A stretch of DNA of 64,000 nucleotides from Elusimicrobiota bacterium. Lineage in GTDB: Bacteria > Elusimicrobiota > Elusimicrobia > FEN-1173. Under the pieces are notes generated by a model. The model did not search any database. It had not been told where the DNA came from and was given only the letters and a program-made list of their open reading frames with translations. The position numbers were made by a program, and so were the translations under genes. The DNA lies in assembly GCA_016722575.1 (NCBI GenBank), contig JADKIY010000005.1:62001-126000 (forward strand), in the 5' to 3' direction. Below, one piece after another: positions 25,579 through 34,430 of this stretch (positions within the stretch are counted from its first letter, which is position 1; each line of letters starts with the position of its first letter).

Positions 25579-26387
25579 ACCGCGCGGCGAGGATCGTGGC
25601 GGCGATCGGCGCGGTCCTCGGCCTGGCGGGGAACGCGCGCGCGGGGTTCGGCGGCCTCGAGGACATCGGCGTTTTTGCGGAGAGCGCTCAAACCGCCTCC
25701 ACCCACTTCCGCCTGCACCACGAGGAAACCTTCGCCCCCGCCGGCATCCTCAACGATCTGGAAGGGTTGCACGCCAAACTGCTTCTCGACCTGGGCGTTT
25801 TCTCGCCCGGGGCCTATTCCGAGCGGATCGACGTCTATTTGTACAAGAACGCCGAGAGCTACGCCGCGCACGCCCACATGCCCGCCTGGTCGGCCGCCCA
25901 CATTGATTTTCGAAACCGAAAAATCTACGGCTACCCCTCGGGCGAATTGAACCGCACCTTGGCCCACGAGATGGGGCATCTTTTCTTCATGCAATATTTC
26001 GTCGCCCAATCCACGACCCCGCCCCTGTGGCTCAACGAAGGCGTCGCCATGCTCATGGAATGGGACTACGGGGGGGACGGCGACTCGAACCAACGGGATC
26101 GGTATTTGATCAAAAGCCATCCGCCGCCGCTGGCCGATTTTTTTAAAACGACCTATCAGGGCGCCGGGAGCGATCAAGGCCGCGCCGTCTCCCTCTGGTA
26201 CGCCCAGGCCGGGAGCGTGACGCGGTTTTTGATGCGCCGATTTTCAAAGGACCAGTTCGTCCGTTTCTGCGCCTCTCTCCGGGAGGGGAAAACAGTGGAC
26301 GACGCCCTTCCCCTCGCCTACGGCCTCGCCGTTCCCGACGCCCCAACCCTCGACCGTCTTTGGCGGGAATCCCTCAACGCCGAGTGA
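25575..26387 (+). CDS. Exported gluzincin-like zinc metallopeptidase
   Basis: A 270-residue protein with an N-terminal signal peptide (about 1-24, LGLAGNARA). The zinc motif HEMGH lies in RTLAHEMGHLFFMQYF, and a downstream glutamate in LWLNEGVAMLMEW fits the third ligand of gluzincins (HExxH...E). It resembles peptidase-MA-like domains of many diderms. Substrate unknown. The GTG start overlaps the DUF2238 stop (GTGA), implying co-translation. A longer open frame beginning at 25053 is a shadow of the previous gene. Confidence 0.8.
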   Translation: MNRAARIVAAIGAVLGLAGNARAGFGGLEDIGVFAESAQTASTHFRLHHEETFAPAGILNDLEGLHAKLLLDLGVFSPGAYSERIDVYLYKNAESYAAHAHMPAWSAAHIDFRNRKIYGYPSGELNRTLAHEMGHLFFMQYFVAQSTTPPLWLNEGVAMLMEWDYGGDGDSNQRDRYLIKSHPPPLADFFKTTYQGAGSDQGRAVSLWYAQAGSVTRFLMRRFSKDQFVRFCASLREGKTVDDALPLAYGLAVPDAPTLDRLWRESLNAE

Positions 26388-26392
26388 GCAAG

Positions 26393-26412
26393 AAAATCCT
26401 TTACAGGATTTT
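26393..26412 (+). repeat. Perfect inverted repeat overlapping the rpsO -35 box
   Basis: AAAATCCT (26393-26400), 4-base gap, AGGATTTT (26405-26412). It begins 6 bases after the peptidase stop and covers the -35 hexamer of rpsO. It could be an operator or a weak two-way terminator; the stem is AT-rich. Confidence 0.55.
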
Positions 26413-26429
26413 CCCTCATTTGCTAGAAT
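26400..26429 (+). promoter_or_regulatory. rpsO promoter, predicted leaderless start
   Basis: TTTACA (26400-26405), 18-base spacer, TAGAAT (26424-26429); the rpsO ATG begins 8 bases after the -10 box and lacks a convincing ribosome site. Confidence 0.6.
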
Positions 26430-26436
26430 CCTCCCG

Positions 26437-26703
26437 ATGATTACAAAAGAAAAGAAACACGACCTCGTATCCAAATTCGGTTCCACCCCCAAAGACACGG
26501 GTAACCCGGCCGCCCAAATCGCGATTTTGACCGAGCGCATCAACGGCCTCATGGACCACTTTCAAAAGGCCCCCAAGGACCACGGTTCTCGGCGCGGACT
26601 TTTGATGATGGTGGGCCACCGGCGTCGACTCCTGTCGCACTTGCGGGAATCGGAACCGAAGCGGTACGTGGAACTGCTCAAAGAACTTAACCTACGAAAA
26701 TAG
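26437..26703 (+). CDS. rpsO: 30S ribosomal protein S15
   Basis: An 88-residue small-subunit protein binding 16S rRNA at the three-way junction. DTGNPAAQIAILTERI, DHGSRRGLLMMVGHRRRLL and YVELLKELNLRK are the family hallmarks. Length is standard. It precedes pnp as in most bacteria. Confidence 0.97.
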   Translation: MITKEKKHDLVSKFGSTPKDTGNPAAQIAILTERINGLMDHFQKAPKDHGSRRGLLMMVGHRRRLLSHLRESEPKRYVELLKELNLRK

Positions 26704-26730
26704 CGCGGCGCCCTTTTGGCGCGCCGGTTG

Positions 26731-26851
26731 TTTTGCACACGCAAGGGATGCGAAGGCTCCATGATCGTGGAGCGTTCCGATCCCTTCCGAACAACGCAAA
26801 ACCCGCCGGCCGTCCAAGGGGCTCCGCGTTTTTTTTACACTCCAAAGGAGT
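26731..26851 (+). promoter_or_regulatory. Highly structured rpsO-pnp intergenic leader
   Basis: Nested helices: TTTTGC (26731-26736) with GCAAAA (26796-26801); AAGGGAT (26743-26749) with ATCCCTT (26780-26786); GCTCCA (26756-26761) with TGGAGC (26768-26773). A second GCTCC copy at 26821-26825 is followed by eight T (26829-26836) and could compete for GTGGAGC (26767-26773). ACTCC-AAA-GGAGT (26839-26851) folds over the pnp ribosome site. Known pnp leaders are autoregulated through RNase III-cut hairpins; a similar role here is inferred. Confidence 0.6.
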
Positions 26852-26860
26852 CCTTTTACC

Positions 26861-29158
26861 ATGAACAACGTTGAACGACCCGAAATCCAAGTGGGCGACA
26901 AGAAAATTTCCTTCGAAGTCGGCGGGGTGGCCCGCCAGGCCGCCGGCGCCGCTCTGGTCCGCATGGGCGACACCGTGGTGATCGTCGCCGCCGCCAACGG
27001 GACCAAACCCCGCGAAGACCGCGACTTTTTTCCGCTGACCGTCGATTACCGTGAACGCACTTACGCCGCGGGACGCATCCCCGGCGGGTTCTTTAAGCGC
27101 GAAGGGAAAGCGCGCGACAACGAAATTTTGACGAGCCGCCTGATCGACCGCTCCATTCGGCCGCTCTTCCCGGAATTCCTGCGCTTGGAAGTTCAAATCA
27201 CCGCCCTGGCGCTCTCCCACGACGGCATGCACGACACGGACATCCTGACCATTTTGGGCGCCTCCGTGGCACTCGGCATGTCCACCCTGCCCTGGAACGG
27301 CCCCATCGGGGCCGTCCGCATCGCCCGCATCGATGAACGGTTCGTTTTCAACCCGACCCTGGACGAGCAGGACCGGAGCGTTTTGGACCTGGTCGTGGCC
27401 GGCAAAAAAGGCTCCATCTTGATGGTGGAATCCGGCAGCTACGAACTTTCCGAAGAGCTCCTCCTGGAAGCCTTGGCGCTGGCCCAACAGGAAATCGACA
27501 AAATTTGCGACATGCAGACCGAGCTGTTCCACAAGGTCGGCAAAGCCAAGATGGTCGTGGCCGCTCCGGCGATCGACGCGGGCCTCATCAAGAAAGTCAA
27601 CGACCTCGCCCGCGGCAAATTCGCCGAAGCCATGCGCATCGCGGAAAAAACCGCCCGAGAAACCTTCATCGACGGCGTCGTCAAAAACGTCAAGGAATCC
27701 CTGGCCGCCGAATACCCCGAACAGGGCGGCGACATCTCGTCCTTGCTCGCCACCCTCGAATACGAAGAAGCCCGTCGGCTCATCTTGGACGAAAAACGCC
27801 GGACGGACGGACGCGGTTTTGAGGACGTGCGGCCCATTTCGATTCAAAGCGGCGTGTTGCCCCGGGTTCACGGCTCCGCCCTCTTCACCCGCGGTCAAAC
27901 CCAGGCCCTGGCCACGGCCACCTTGGGATCCCCCGCCGACCAGCAGATCATGGACGAGTTGGAAGGGGAATACAAAGAGCGCTTCATGCTCCATTACAAC
28001 TTCCCCGGCTTCTCCACCGGCGAACCCAAGGCCGAACGCGGCCCCGGCCGCCGGGAAGTCGGTCACGGCGCCCTGGCCAAACGCGCGCTGTCGCCCCTCC
28101 TGCCCGACGCCGAAAAGTTCCCGTACACCCTGCGCGTCGTCTCGGACATTTTGGAGTCCAACGGGTCCTCCTCCATGGCCACCGTATGCGGCGGCTCCCT
28201 GGCGCTTTTTGACGCCGGCGTTCCGATGAAACGCGCCGTGGCCGGCATCGCCATGGGCTTGGTGAAAGAGGGCGATCGCACCGCCGTCTTGACCGACATC
28301 ATGGGCATGGAAGACCATTTGGGCGACATGGATTTCAAAGTCGCCGGCACCACCGAGGGCGTCACCGCCCTTCAGATGGACATCAAAATCGAGGGCATCT
28401 CCGTTGACATCATGAAACAGGCCCTGGAACAAGCCAAGCGCGCCCGCCTCTTCGTCTTGGGTAAAATGGCCCAAGCCCTGGCGGAACCCCGCCCGGACCT
28501 GGCCCCGACCGCTCCGCGCATGGAAGTCGTGAAGATCCCCGTGGACAAGATCGGCGCTTTGATCGGCCCCGGCGGCAAAAACATCCGCCGCATCATCGCC
28601 GAATCCGGCGCCCAGGTGGAAGTGGAAGACGACGGTTCCGTCTACATCACCGCCATTGATCGCGCGTCCATGGAAACCGCCAAACGCCAGATCGAGGGCT
28701 ACAGCGCCGAAGCCGAAGTGGGCAAAATTTACAAAGGGACCGTCGTTCGCATCATGCCGAAACTCGGGGCGTTCATCGAAATTTTCCCGGGCAAAGACGG
28801 CCTCTGCCACATCTCCCAATTGGACGTCACCCGCGTGGAACGCGTCGAAGACGTCGTCAAAGTGGGCGACCAATTGGAAGTCAAAGTCCTGGAAATCGAC
28901 AACATGGGCCGGGTCAACCTTTCGCGGCGGGCGGTCATCAAACCCGGTTCGGAATTGGAAGTCGCCCCCCGGGGTCCCCGGCGCGACGAACGCGGCGGCG
29001 GACGCGGCGGCGATCGTTTTGAGCGGCGCGGCGGCGGTGGGTATCGCGGCGGCGACCGCGGGGGAGACCGCGGCGGCGATCGTGGAGCCCCGCCGGCCCC
29101 TCCGCGCCCTCCCGTGGAACGCCGCAGCGACGATCACGGCGGTCGCGGGTACGAATAA
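26861..29158 (+). CDS. pnp: Polynucleotide phosphorylase
   Basis: A 765-residue phosphorolytic 3'-5' exoribonuclease. Two RNase PH domains flank an all-helical domain; FTRGQTQALATATLG and GERSSMATVCGGSL-like SSSMATVCGGSLALFDAGVP belong to the second, catalytic core. KH domain: IGALIGPGGKNIRRII. S1 domain: YKGTVVRIMPKLGAFIE. The C-terminal 65 residues are an arginine/glycine-rich tail with repeated RGGD units, likely RNA-binding. The ribosome site lies in a small hairpin (26839-26851). Confidence 0.97.
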   Translation: MNNVERPEIQVGDKKISFEVGGVARQAAGAALVRMGDTVVIVAAANGTKPREDRDFFPLTVDYRERTYAAGRIPGGFFKREGKARDNEILTSRLIDRSIRPLFPEFLRLEVQITALALSHDGMHDTDILTILGASVALGMSTLPWNGPIGAVRIARIDERFVFNPTLDEQDRSVLDLVVAGKKGSILMVESGSYELSEELLLEALALAQQEIDKICDMQTELFHKVGKAKMVVAAPAIDAGLIKKVNDLARGKFAEAMRIAEKTARETFIDGVVKNVKESLAAEYPEQGGDISSLLATLEYEEARRLILDEKRRTDGRGFEDVRPISIQSGVLPRVHGSALFTRGQTQALATATLGSPADQQIMDELEGEYKERFMLHYNFPGFSTGEPKAERGPGRREVGHGALAKRALSPLLPDAEKFPYTLRVVSDILESNGSSSMATVCGGSLALFDAGVPMKRAVAGIAMGLVKEGDRTAVLTDIMGMEDHLGDMDFKVAGTTEGVTALQMDIKIEGISVDIMKQALEQAKRARLFVLGKMAQALAEPRPDLAPTAPRMEVVKIPVDKIGALIGPGGKNIRRIIAESGAQVEVEDDGSVYITAIDRASMETAKRQIEGYSAEAEVGKIYKGTVVRIMPKLGAFIEIFPGKDGLCHISQLDVTRVERVEDVVKVGDQLEVKVLEIDNMGRVNLSRRAVIKPGSELEVAPRGPRRDERGGGRGGDRFERRGGGGYRGGDRGGDRGGDRGAPPAPPRPPVERRSDDHGGRGYE

Positions 29159-29161
29159 ATC

Positions 29162-29641
29162 GTGACGGAACGCCCCGCCCCCACCAACGGCCTTCGATTG
29201 CCGGGCCCCGACGAGCTTCGTCATTATTACGAACTCATGCGGGAGCGGGATCTCCTGGAATTGGAGATCCGCGACGGCGGGTTCTATTTAAAATTGGCCC
29301 GGCCCGCCCCGGGGGGCGTCGTTCCCCAGGTCCCCGCGCTGGCGGCGGCTCAAGCGCCCCCGCCCCCGGTCCCCTCGGTCGCGGCCGCCCCGACGCCGGC
29401 GGCGCTGTCGATTACGTCGCCCTTGGCCGGGGTGTTTTACCGCTCCCCCGCCCCCAACGCCGCCGCCTTTGTGAAAGAAGGGGACGCCGTGGCCTACGGC
29501 GATGTCCTGTGCATCGTCGAGGCCATGAAGGTGATGAACGAAATTCGCGCCGACAAGCCCGGCAAGATTAAAAAGATCGCCGCGGAAAACGGCAAACCGG
29601 TGTCCGCGGGGCAAGACCTCTTCCTCCTCGAACCGGCCTGA
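29162..29641 (+). CDS. accB: Biotin carboxyl carrier protein of acetyl-CoA carboxylase
   Basis: A 159-residue carrier. The C-terminal biotinyl domain (about 80-158) has the biotinylation site EAMKVMNE; the preceding thumb and ITSPLAGVFYRSPAP fit acetyl-CoA carboxylase BCCP. A Pro/Ala-rich linker connects it to an N-terminal helical region. GTG start, 3 bases after pnp. The biotin carboxylase gene accC, usually next to accB, is not in this window. Confidence 0.9.
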   Translation: MTERPAPTNGLRLPGPDELRHYYELMRERDLLELEIRDGGFYLKLARPAPGGVVPQVPALAAAQAPPPPVPSVAAAPTPAALSITSPLAGVFYRSPAPNAAAFVKEGDAVAYGDVLCIVEAMKVMNEIRADKPGKIKKIAAENGKPVSAGQDLFLLEPA

Positions 29642-29646
29642 CCGGG

Positions 29647-29847
29647 ATGCATCACGAAATCGGCCAGGCCGGCGGCCTCGTGCTGGAATATCTCACCCGC
29701 CAAGGCGAATCTTCCGCCCTTCAAATTCGCTCGGACCTTCGATTGACCCAAACCTTGTTGTATTTGGCCCTGGGGTGGCTTTCCCGCGAAGGCAAGATCG
29801 ACATCGTGGCCCGGGACCGAACCTACTGGGTGCTGGTTAAATCGTGA
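29647..29847 (+). CDS. Small winged-helix protein (DUF2582-like)
   Basis: A 66-residue protein: VLEYLTRQGESSALQIRS, then LTQTLLYLALGWLSREGKIDIV and a final beta wing (YWVLVKS). This matches short stand-alone winged-helix proteins seen in anaerobes and Bacteroidetes-like genomes. A DNA-binding or protein-interaction role is inferred from the fold only. It lies 5 bases after accB and overlaps uppP (GTGA). Confidence 0.7.
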   Translation: MHHEIGQAGGLVLEYLTRQGESSALQIRSDLRLTQTLLYLALGWLSREGKIDIVARDRTYWVLVKS

Positions 29848-30629
29848 CCCTCCTCCGCGCGGCCCTGCTCGGTGTGGTGCAAGGCCTCACCGAATTCCTT
29901 CCCGTTTCCTCCGACGGCCATCTCGCCCTGTTTCAAGCGGCGTTCGGCGAGGGCTCGCTCGCCCTGGACGTCGCCCTCCACGCGGGAACTCTTCTTTCCA
30001 TGTTGCTCTTTTTCCGTTCCGACCTCGGACGCCTCTTTCAAGGATTGACCTCCCGCGTCGATGACGAACCCCGCGCCCTGGAGAGACGGCGACTTCTCTT
30101 AATTCTCATCGCCACGGTTCCGACCGGGATCATCGGATTGGGGCTCAAGCACACCGTGGAACGTTTATCGATGTCGCTTTTGGCCGCTGGCGTTGGGTTT
30201 CTCATCACCGCGGCGTTTCTATTGGCCGGCGAACGACGGGGCCGGCGGGAAGGGGGCCTCTCCCTCCGGGATATTCCACTTTGGCACCCCGTGCTGATCG
30301 GTCTCGCCCAAGGGGCCGCCGTCTGGCCGGGCTGGTCCCGAAGCGCCTCCACCATCGGCCTCGCCTTGGTTTTGGGCTGGCGCTGGGACGACGCCGGCCG
30401 CTTTAGCTTTCTGGCGGCCATGCCGGCCATTTTCGGCGCGGTGCTATTGACCGCCCGGGACATCGCCGCCTTGCCGCCCGTTCCGGCGGTGGTGGGCTTT
30501 CTCGTTTCCTTCGCCGTGGGGACGCTCTCGCTCCGAATCCTGATGCGGTTTCTGGCCGCCCGGCGCCTCTGGCCCTTTGCCCTGTATTGCCTCGGGTTGG
30601 GCCTCTTCGCGCTCCTCAAAAGTGTGTAA
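29844..30629 (+). CDS. uppP: Undecaprenyl-diphosphatase
   Basis: A 261-residue polytopic membrane enzyme recycling undecaprenyl diphosphate to the monophosphate carrier. Catalytic motifs: GLTEFLPVSSDGHLALFQ near the N-terminus and AVWPGWSRSASTIGLAL, with the Glu/Ser/Arg residues conserved. GTG start overlaps the preceding stop. It works on the same lipid carrier as UppS at 4.3 kb. Confidence 0.94.
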   Translation: MTLLRAALLGVVQGLTEFLPVSSDGHLALFQAAFGEGSLALDVALHAGTLLSMLLFFRSDLGRLFQGLTSRVDDEPRALERRRLLLILIATVPTGIIGLGLKHTVERLSMSLLAAGVGFLITAAFLLAGERRGRREGGLSLRDIPLWHPVLIGLAQGAAVWPGWSRSASTIGLALVLGWRWDDAGRFSFLAAMPAIFGAVLLTARDIAALPPVPAVVGFLVSFAVGTLSLRILMRFLAARRLWPFALYCLGLGLFALLKSV

Positions 30630-30640
30630 AATAAGCCGAC

Positions 30641-32917
30641 ATGGCCTTTTCCCTGAACGCCCGATTTAAAACCAACGCCCGCGGACGCCGCCGTTCGGAA
30701 ACGAAAAACCGCGGCTCCTTGCCGGGCATCGTCCTCATGACCGCCTCGGTTCTGGCGATGTATTGCGTGTTGTTCCCTTTGGGTTTGGGGGGAAAACCGA
30801 TCAAAGCGGCCTTGGCCACGGCCTTCGGCGTGGGCCGGTTTATTGTGCCTTTGTGGGCGGGCTACGTCGGGCTTCGATTTTCTCTGCGGCGCCCCTGGCC
30901 CCAACCGACGTTGCGCATCGTCCTGGGGGCGTTGTTCCAGGCGGCCGCCCTTTCTTTCGTCAGCCTTTTTTCCCAATTGGCTTTCCAACAAAATGCCGCC
31001 GGCGTCGTCGGGTTGGCCGGGCAGGAATTTTTGGTCCGCCTTTTTGGCCCTCCGGGGGCGTGGCTCGTGTCCCTGACGGCGATGGGACTCGCCGCCGCCG
31101 GGTTGATGCGCGTCTCCCCGATGACCGTGGTGGAATGGTTGTGGACGCAACTTAAAAACGATGTGAACGAATGGCGCTCCGCGCGCCAGCAGACCGCGGC
31201 GAAAAAAGATCCTGTGGTGAAGCCGCGCCCGATGGCGCCCGCCCCCCTCGAGCCCCGACCGGCCCCGACCGTGGTCAAAAACACGCCGACCCCCGTCGTT
31301 GCCGCGCCGCCTCCGGCCGCCCCGACGCCGGCCCGTGAATCGGCCAAACCGGTCGCTCCGCGGCACGCCCCCGCCCCCGCGGTGGCCGTCGCCGGCCCCG
31401 CCGCCGCGGCGCGCCCGCCCTACCAATTGCCGCCGATCAGCCTCCTGAGCGAACCCGACAACAAGGGCCGCCAGCCCGCGGAAGACGCCTTGGTGGCCAA
31501 AGCCAAAATTTTGGAGCAAACCCTGGCCAATTTCGGGGTCGAGGCCCGCACCACCGACATTCACCCGGGCCCCGTTATTACCCGTTATGATTTGGAACCC
31601 GCCCCGGGCGTCAAGATCAGCTCCATCGTCAACTTGGCCGACGACATCGCCCTGGCCATGAAAGCCACCCGGGTGCGGGTGCTGGCGCCCATCCCCGGCA
31701 AAGGAGCGGTCGGGGTGGAGATCCCCAATTCCGAATCCGTGATCGTCTCGTTGAAGGAAATCATCGCCGACGCCCGATTTCAAAACAGCGTGTCGCCCCT
31801 CACGGTCGCCCTGGGAAAAACCAGCTCCGGGGAGCCCCACGTCACGGATTTGGCGCCCATGCCGCATCTCCTCGTCGCCGGGGCCACCGGGGCGGGAAAA
31901 TCCGTGGCGATCCACACGCTCATCATGTCGGTCTTGTTGCGCGCCAAACCCGACCAGGTCAAATTTTGCCTCATCGATCCCAAGCGGCTCGAATTGCCGG
32001 TGTACGACGGCCTGCCTCACTTGTACGATCCGCGCACGGGCCCCGATGCCGCCCAGGTCATCACCTTGCCCAAGGAAGCGGCCAAGGCGCTCCAGCGCAT
32101 GGTCAAAGTGATGGAATACCGCTACGAAATATTCGCTCGGGCCAACGTCCGCAACATTGAGGGTTACAACGAAAAACGCCGGGCCCAGGGCCTGCCGCCG
32201 GAGTTTTACATCATCGTCGTCATCGACGAGTTGGCCGACTTGATGCTGATTTCCGCCAAAGAGGTGGAAGACTGCATCCAACGCCTGGCCCAAATGGCCC
32301 GGGCCGTGGGGATCCACCTGGTCCTCGCCACCCAACGGCCCTCGGTGGACGTCATCACGGGCGTCATCAAAGCGAACCTCCCGGCCCGCATTGCTTTGCG
32401 GGTGGCCTCCCAAATCGACAGCCGCGTGATTTTGGACGGGCCCGGAGCCGAATCCCTGGTGGGGAAAGGCGACATGCTCTTTCTCCCGGCGGGAGCGCCC
32501 CAACCCATCCGCCTGCAAGGGGCTTTCGTTTCCGAAAAAGAAGTCGAGGCCGTGGTCAATTTCTGCAAGAGCCAGGGCGGCCCCGACTACGTGGACATCT
32601 TCGCCCAGATCGCCGCGGCCGAGTCCGCCCAGGAAGATTCGGAAACCCGCCAGCAATTGGACGAAGCCCTCCGCCTGGTGGTCGAGCGGAAACGCGTTTC
32701 CCAGGACCTCCTTAAAGCGCACTTCGGCTCCTCCGCCCGGGCCACCAACGTCTTGTCGCTCCTGGAAGTCAAAGGATTCATTTTCAAACCCGAGGGCACC
32801 AACAAGTGGGAAATCTATTTCGACAAGATCGACGATTACTTCCGAATCCCCGGAGCGCCCCCGCCGCCGCCGGAAGAACCCACGACGCCCACCCAATCGG
32901 AGAGAGCGTCCGCGTGA
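30641..32917 (+). CDS. ftsK: DNA translocase FtsK
   Basis: A 758-residue division-site DNA pump. About four N-terminal membrane helices (35-160) are followed by a Pro/Ala-rich linker (about 185-260). The motor has Walker A GATGAGKSVAIHTL, Walker B IIVVIDELADLM and ATQRPSVDVITG; the C-terminal winged-helix gamma domain (ALRLVVERKRVSQDLL ... LLEVKGFI) reads orienting sequences. TAAAAT (30627-30632) lies 8 bases before the ATG with a weak -35. It pairs functionally with XerD (38.2 kb). Confidence 0.96.
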   Translation: MAFSLNARFKTNARGRRRSETKNRGSLPGIVLMTASVLAMYCVLFPLGLGGKPIKAALATAFGVGRFIVPLWAGYVGLRFSLRRPWPQPTLRIVLGALFQAAALSFVSLFSQLAFQQNAAGVVGLAGQEFLVRLFGPPGAWLVSLTAMGLAAAGLMRVSPMTVVEWLWTQLKNDVNEWRSARQQTAAKKDPVVKPRPMAPAPLEPRPAPTVVKNTPTPVVAAPPPAAPTPARESAKPVAPRHAPAPAVAVAGPAAAARPPYQLPPISLLSEPDNKGRQPAEDALVAKAKILEQTLANFGVEARTTDIHPGPVITRYDLEPAPGVKISSIVNLADDIALAMKATRVRVLAPIPGKGAVGVEIPNSESVIVSLKEIIADARFQNSVSPLTVALGKTSSGEPHVTDLAPMPHLLVAGATGAGKSVAIHTLIMSVLLRAKPDQVKFCLIDPKRLELPVYDGLPHLYDPRTGPDAAQVITLPKEAAKALQRMVKVMEYRYEIFARANVRNIEGYNEKRRAQGLPPEFYIIVVIDELADLMLISAKEVEDCIQRLAQMARAVGIHLVLATQRPSVDVITGVIKANLPARIALRVASQIDSRVILDGPGAESLVGKGDMLFLPAGAPQPIRLQGAFVSEKEVEAVVNFCKSQGGPDYVDIFAQIAAAESAQEDSETRQQLDEALRLVVERKRVSQDLLKAHFGSSARATNVLSLLEVKGFIFKPEGTNKWEIYFDKIDDYFRIPGAPPPPPEEPTTPTQSERASA

Positions 32918-33567
32918 GGCGCTCCGCGCTGTCCCTCCTCCTGGTCGCGGCCGCGGCCGCGTCGCTGCGGGCCCAATCCGCCGAGGAGGTCGTGGCCCGG
33001 CTCCAACGGGCTGAAACCGAGATCCAGCGGCTCCAATTCGATTATCTTCAAACGACCCGGATCCCGCTCACCGGCGAAACGGTCAAATCCAAAGGCGCCG
33101 CTCTCTTCGAACGCCCCAACCGCTTCCGCCTCGAACAAAAATCACCCCAACCGCAAACGGTCGTTTGCGACGGGAAAGACCTCTGGTTTTACCTCCCGGC
33201 CCGGGGGCAAGCGCTTCGGGATTCGGTCGACAACTGGGCCCGGTCCGCGGGCTTCCCCCAGGGTCTGTCGCCCTTCCGTCTCGAAACGACGGAACTTCGC
33301 GCCAAATACGATATCGCGCTCGAAACGCCCGATCCCAAAACGCCGATTCTCCGGTTGACCCCCCGGGGGGACCGCGCTTTCCCCTACGACCTTCGCGTGT
33401 GGGTGGACCTGGCGTCGGGGCTTCCGATCAAAACCGAATTGTCCTCCAAAAGCGTGACCGCGACGACCACCGTTAAAAATTTTAAAATCAATGTCCCTTT
33501 GAGCCCCGACGCTTTTCGGTTTTCTCCTCCGGCGGGAACCGACGTGATCGACGCGCCATTGAAATAA
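32914..33567 (+). CDS. lolA: Outer-membrane lipoprotein carrier LolA-like
   Basis: A 217-residue periplasmic protein with a signal peptide (about 1-20, ending SLRAQ). The half-barrel core is recognisable from LQRAETEIQRLQFDYLQ, GALFERPNRFRLEQ-like AALFERPNRFRLEQ, VVCDGKDLWFYLP and the C-terminal VNVPLSPDAFRF-like INVPLSPDAFRFSPP. It would shuttle lipoproteins to the outer membrane. The GTG start overlaps the ftsK stop; ftsK-lolA adjacency is common in proteobacteria and relatives. Confidence 0.85.
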   Translation: MRRSALSLLLVAAAAASLRAQSAEEVVARLQRAETEIQRLQFDYLQTTRIPLTGETVKSKGAALFERPNRFRLEQKSPQPQTVVCDGKDLWFYLPARGQALRDSVDNWARSAGFPQGLSPFRLETTELRAKYDIALETPDPKTPILRLTPRGDRAFPYDLRVWVDLASGLPIKTELSSKSVTATTTVKNFKINVPLSPDAFRFSPPAGTDVIDAPLK

Positions 33568-33581
33568 ATCGAAGGAATCCC

Positions 33582-34430
33582 ATGACCGACATCGCTCCCG
33601 GCACCATCGGCCAGTCGCTACGCAACCGACGGCTGCAGAACAATAAAACCATCGAGGACGTCGCCGACGCGACGCGCATCCAAGCCAAATTCTTAAAAGC
33701 CCTGGAGGAAGAACGCTGGACGGAACTGCCCGCCCGGGTGTTCCTGGACGGCTTTCTTGTGAAATACGCCGAATTCCTCGGTCTGGACGGAAAAGACCTC
33801 CTCCGCCAATTGCGTCAACAACTGGGCCAGACCGACAAACCGGCTTTCACCAACCCCGAACCCGTCCCGGAGGCCGCCGGCGGCGGCGGTTCCCTCCTTC
33901 AAATTCGCCTGCCCTTCGTGATGCTGGGCGTGGTGTTGGTGATTCTGGCGGGTTTCTATTTCTACCGCTCCCAGCAGGAACGGCCGCGCCCGGGCCCGTT
34001 GAACCTCAACAACGTCAACGATACCCAGCCCCTCCCCGCGGTTCTCTCGTCGTCGACCACCGCCCCGACCCTCCCCATCGTTGAACACACGGCCACGGTG
34101 CGAGCCCAAAATCTGGTGTGGTTGCGGGTGTGGGCCGACAACGCCGTCAAATTCGAAGGCACGTTGAACGCGGGCGAGACCCGGCGATGGACCTTCCAAT
34201 CCCTGTTTCGGCTGCGCGCCGGCAATCTTTCCCGGGTGGTGATGGACGTGGACGGCGGCGCCGTTCCGACTTCGAGCAGTTCCAATCCCGGCGAAGTGGT
34301 CTGGCCGGGGACCAACGGGGAACGCGCCACCCTGACGCTCTCGGCCCCGGCGGTTCGGCCGGCCGCGCGCCCGACCGCAACGACCCCCGTCCTCCGCTCC
34401 ACCTCCCCCGCGCCGGTCCCCCACGAGTGA
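33582..34430 (+). CDS. rodZ: RodZ-like membrane protein with N-terminal helix-turn-helix
   Basis: A 282-residue bitopic protein. N-terminal HTH (about 8-75): IGQSLRNRRLQNNKTIEDVA and FLKALEEERWTELPARVFLDG split by the usual spacing. One membrane helix at about 110-127 (PFVMLGVVLVILAGFYFY). The periplasmic part contains the DUF4115-type beta domain (LVWLRVWADNAVKFEGTLNAGE). RodZ links MreB to the rod complex; mreB is not in the window, so that role is inferred from domain order. It precedes rimO with a 4-base overlap. Confidence 0.86.
   Translation: MTDIAPGTIGQSLRNRRLQNNKTIEDVADATRIQAKFLKALEEERWTELPARVFLDGFLVKYAEFLGLDGKDLLRQLRQQLGQTDKPAFTNPEPVPEAAGGGGSLLQIRLPFVMLGVVLVILAGFYFYRSQQERPRPGPLNLNNVNDTQPLPAVLSSSTTAPTLPIVEHTATVRAQNLVWLRVWADNAVKFEGTLNAGETRRWTFQSLFRLRAGNLSRVVMDVDGGAVPTSSSSNPGEVVWPGTNGERATLTLSAPAVRPAARPTATTPVLRSTSPAPVPHE

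Noticed and set aside
26704..26730. GC-rich 6-bp hairpin after rpsO as an rpsO terminator
   Set aside because: Short stem, long loop and a broken T run; at best partial.
30038..32896. 952-codon minus-strand open frame opposite uppP-ftsK
   Set aside because: Antisense shadow of ftsK, which has unmistakable motor motifs.
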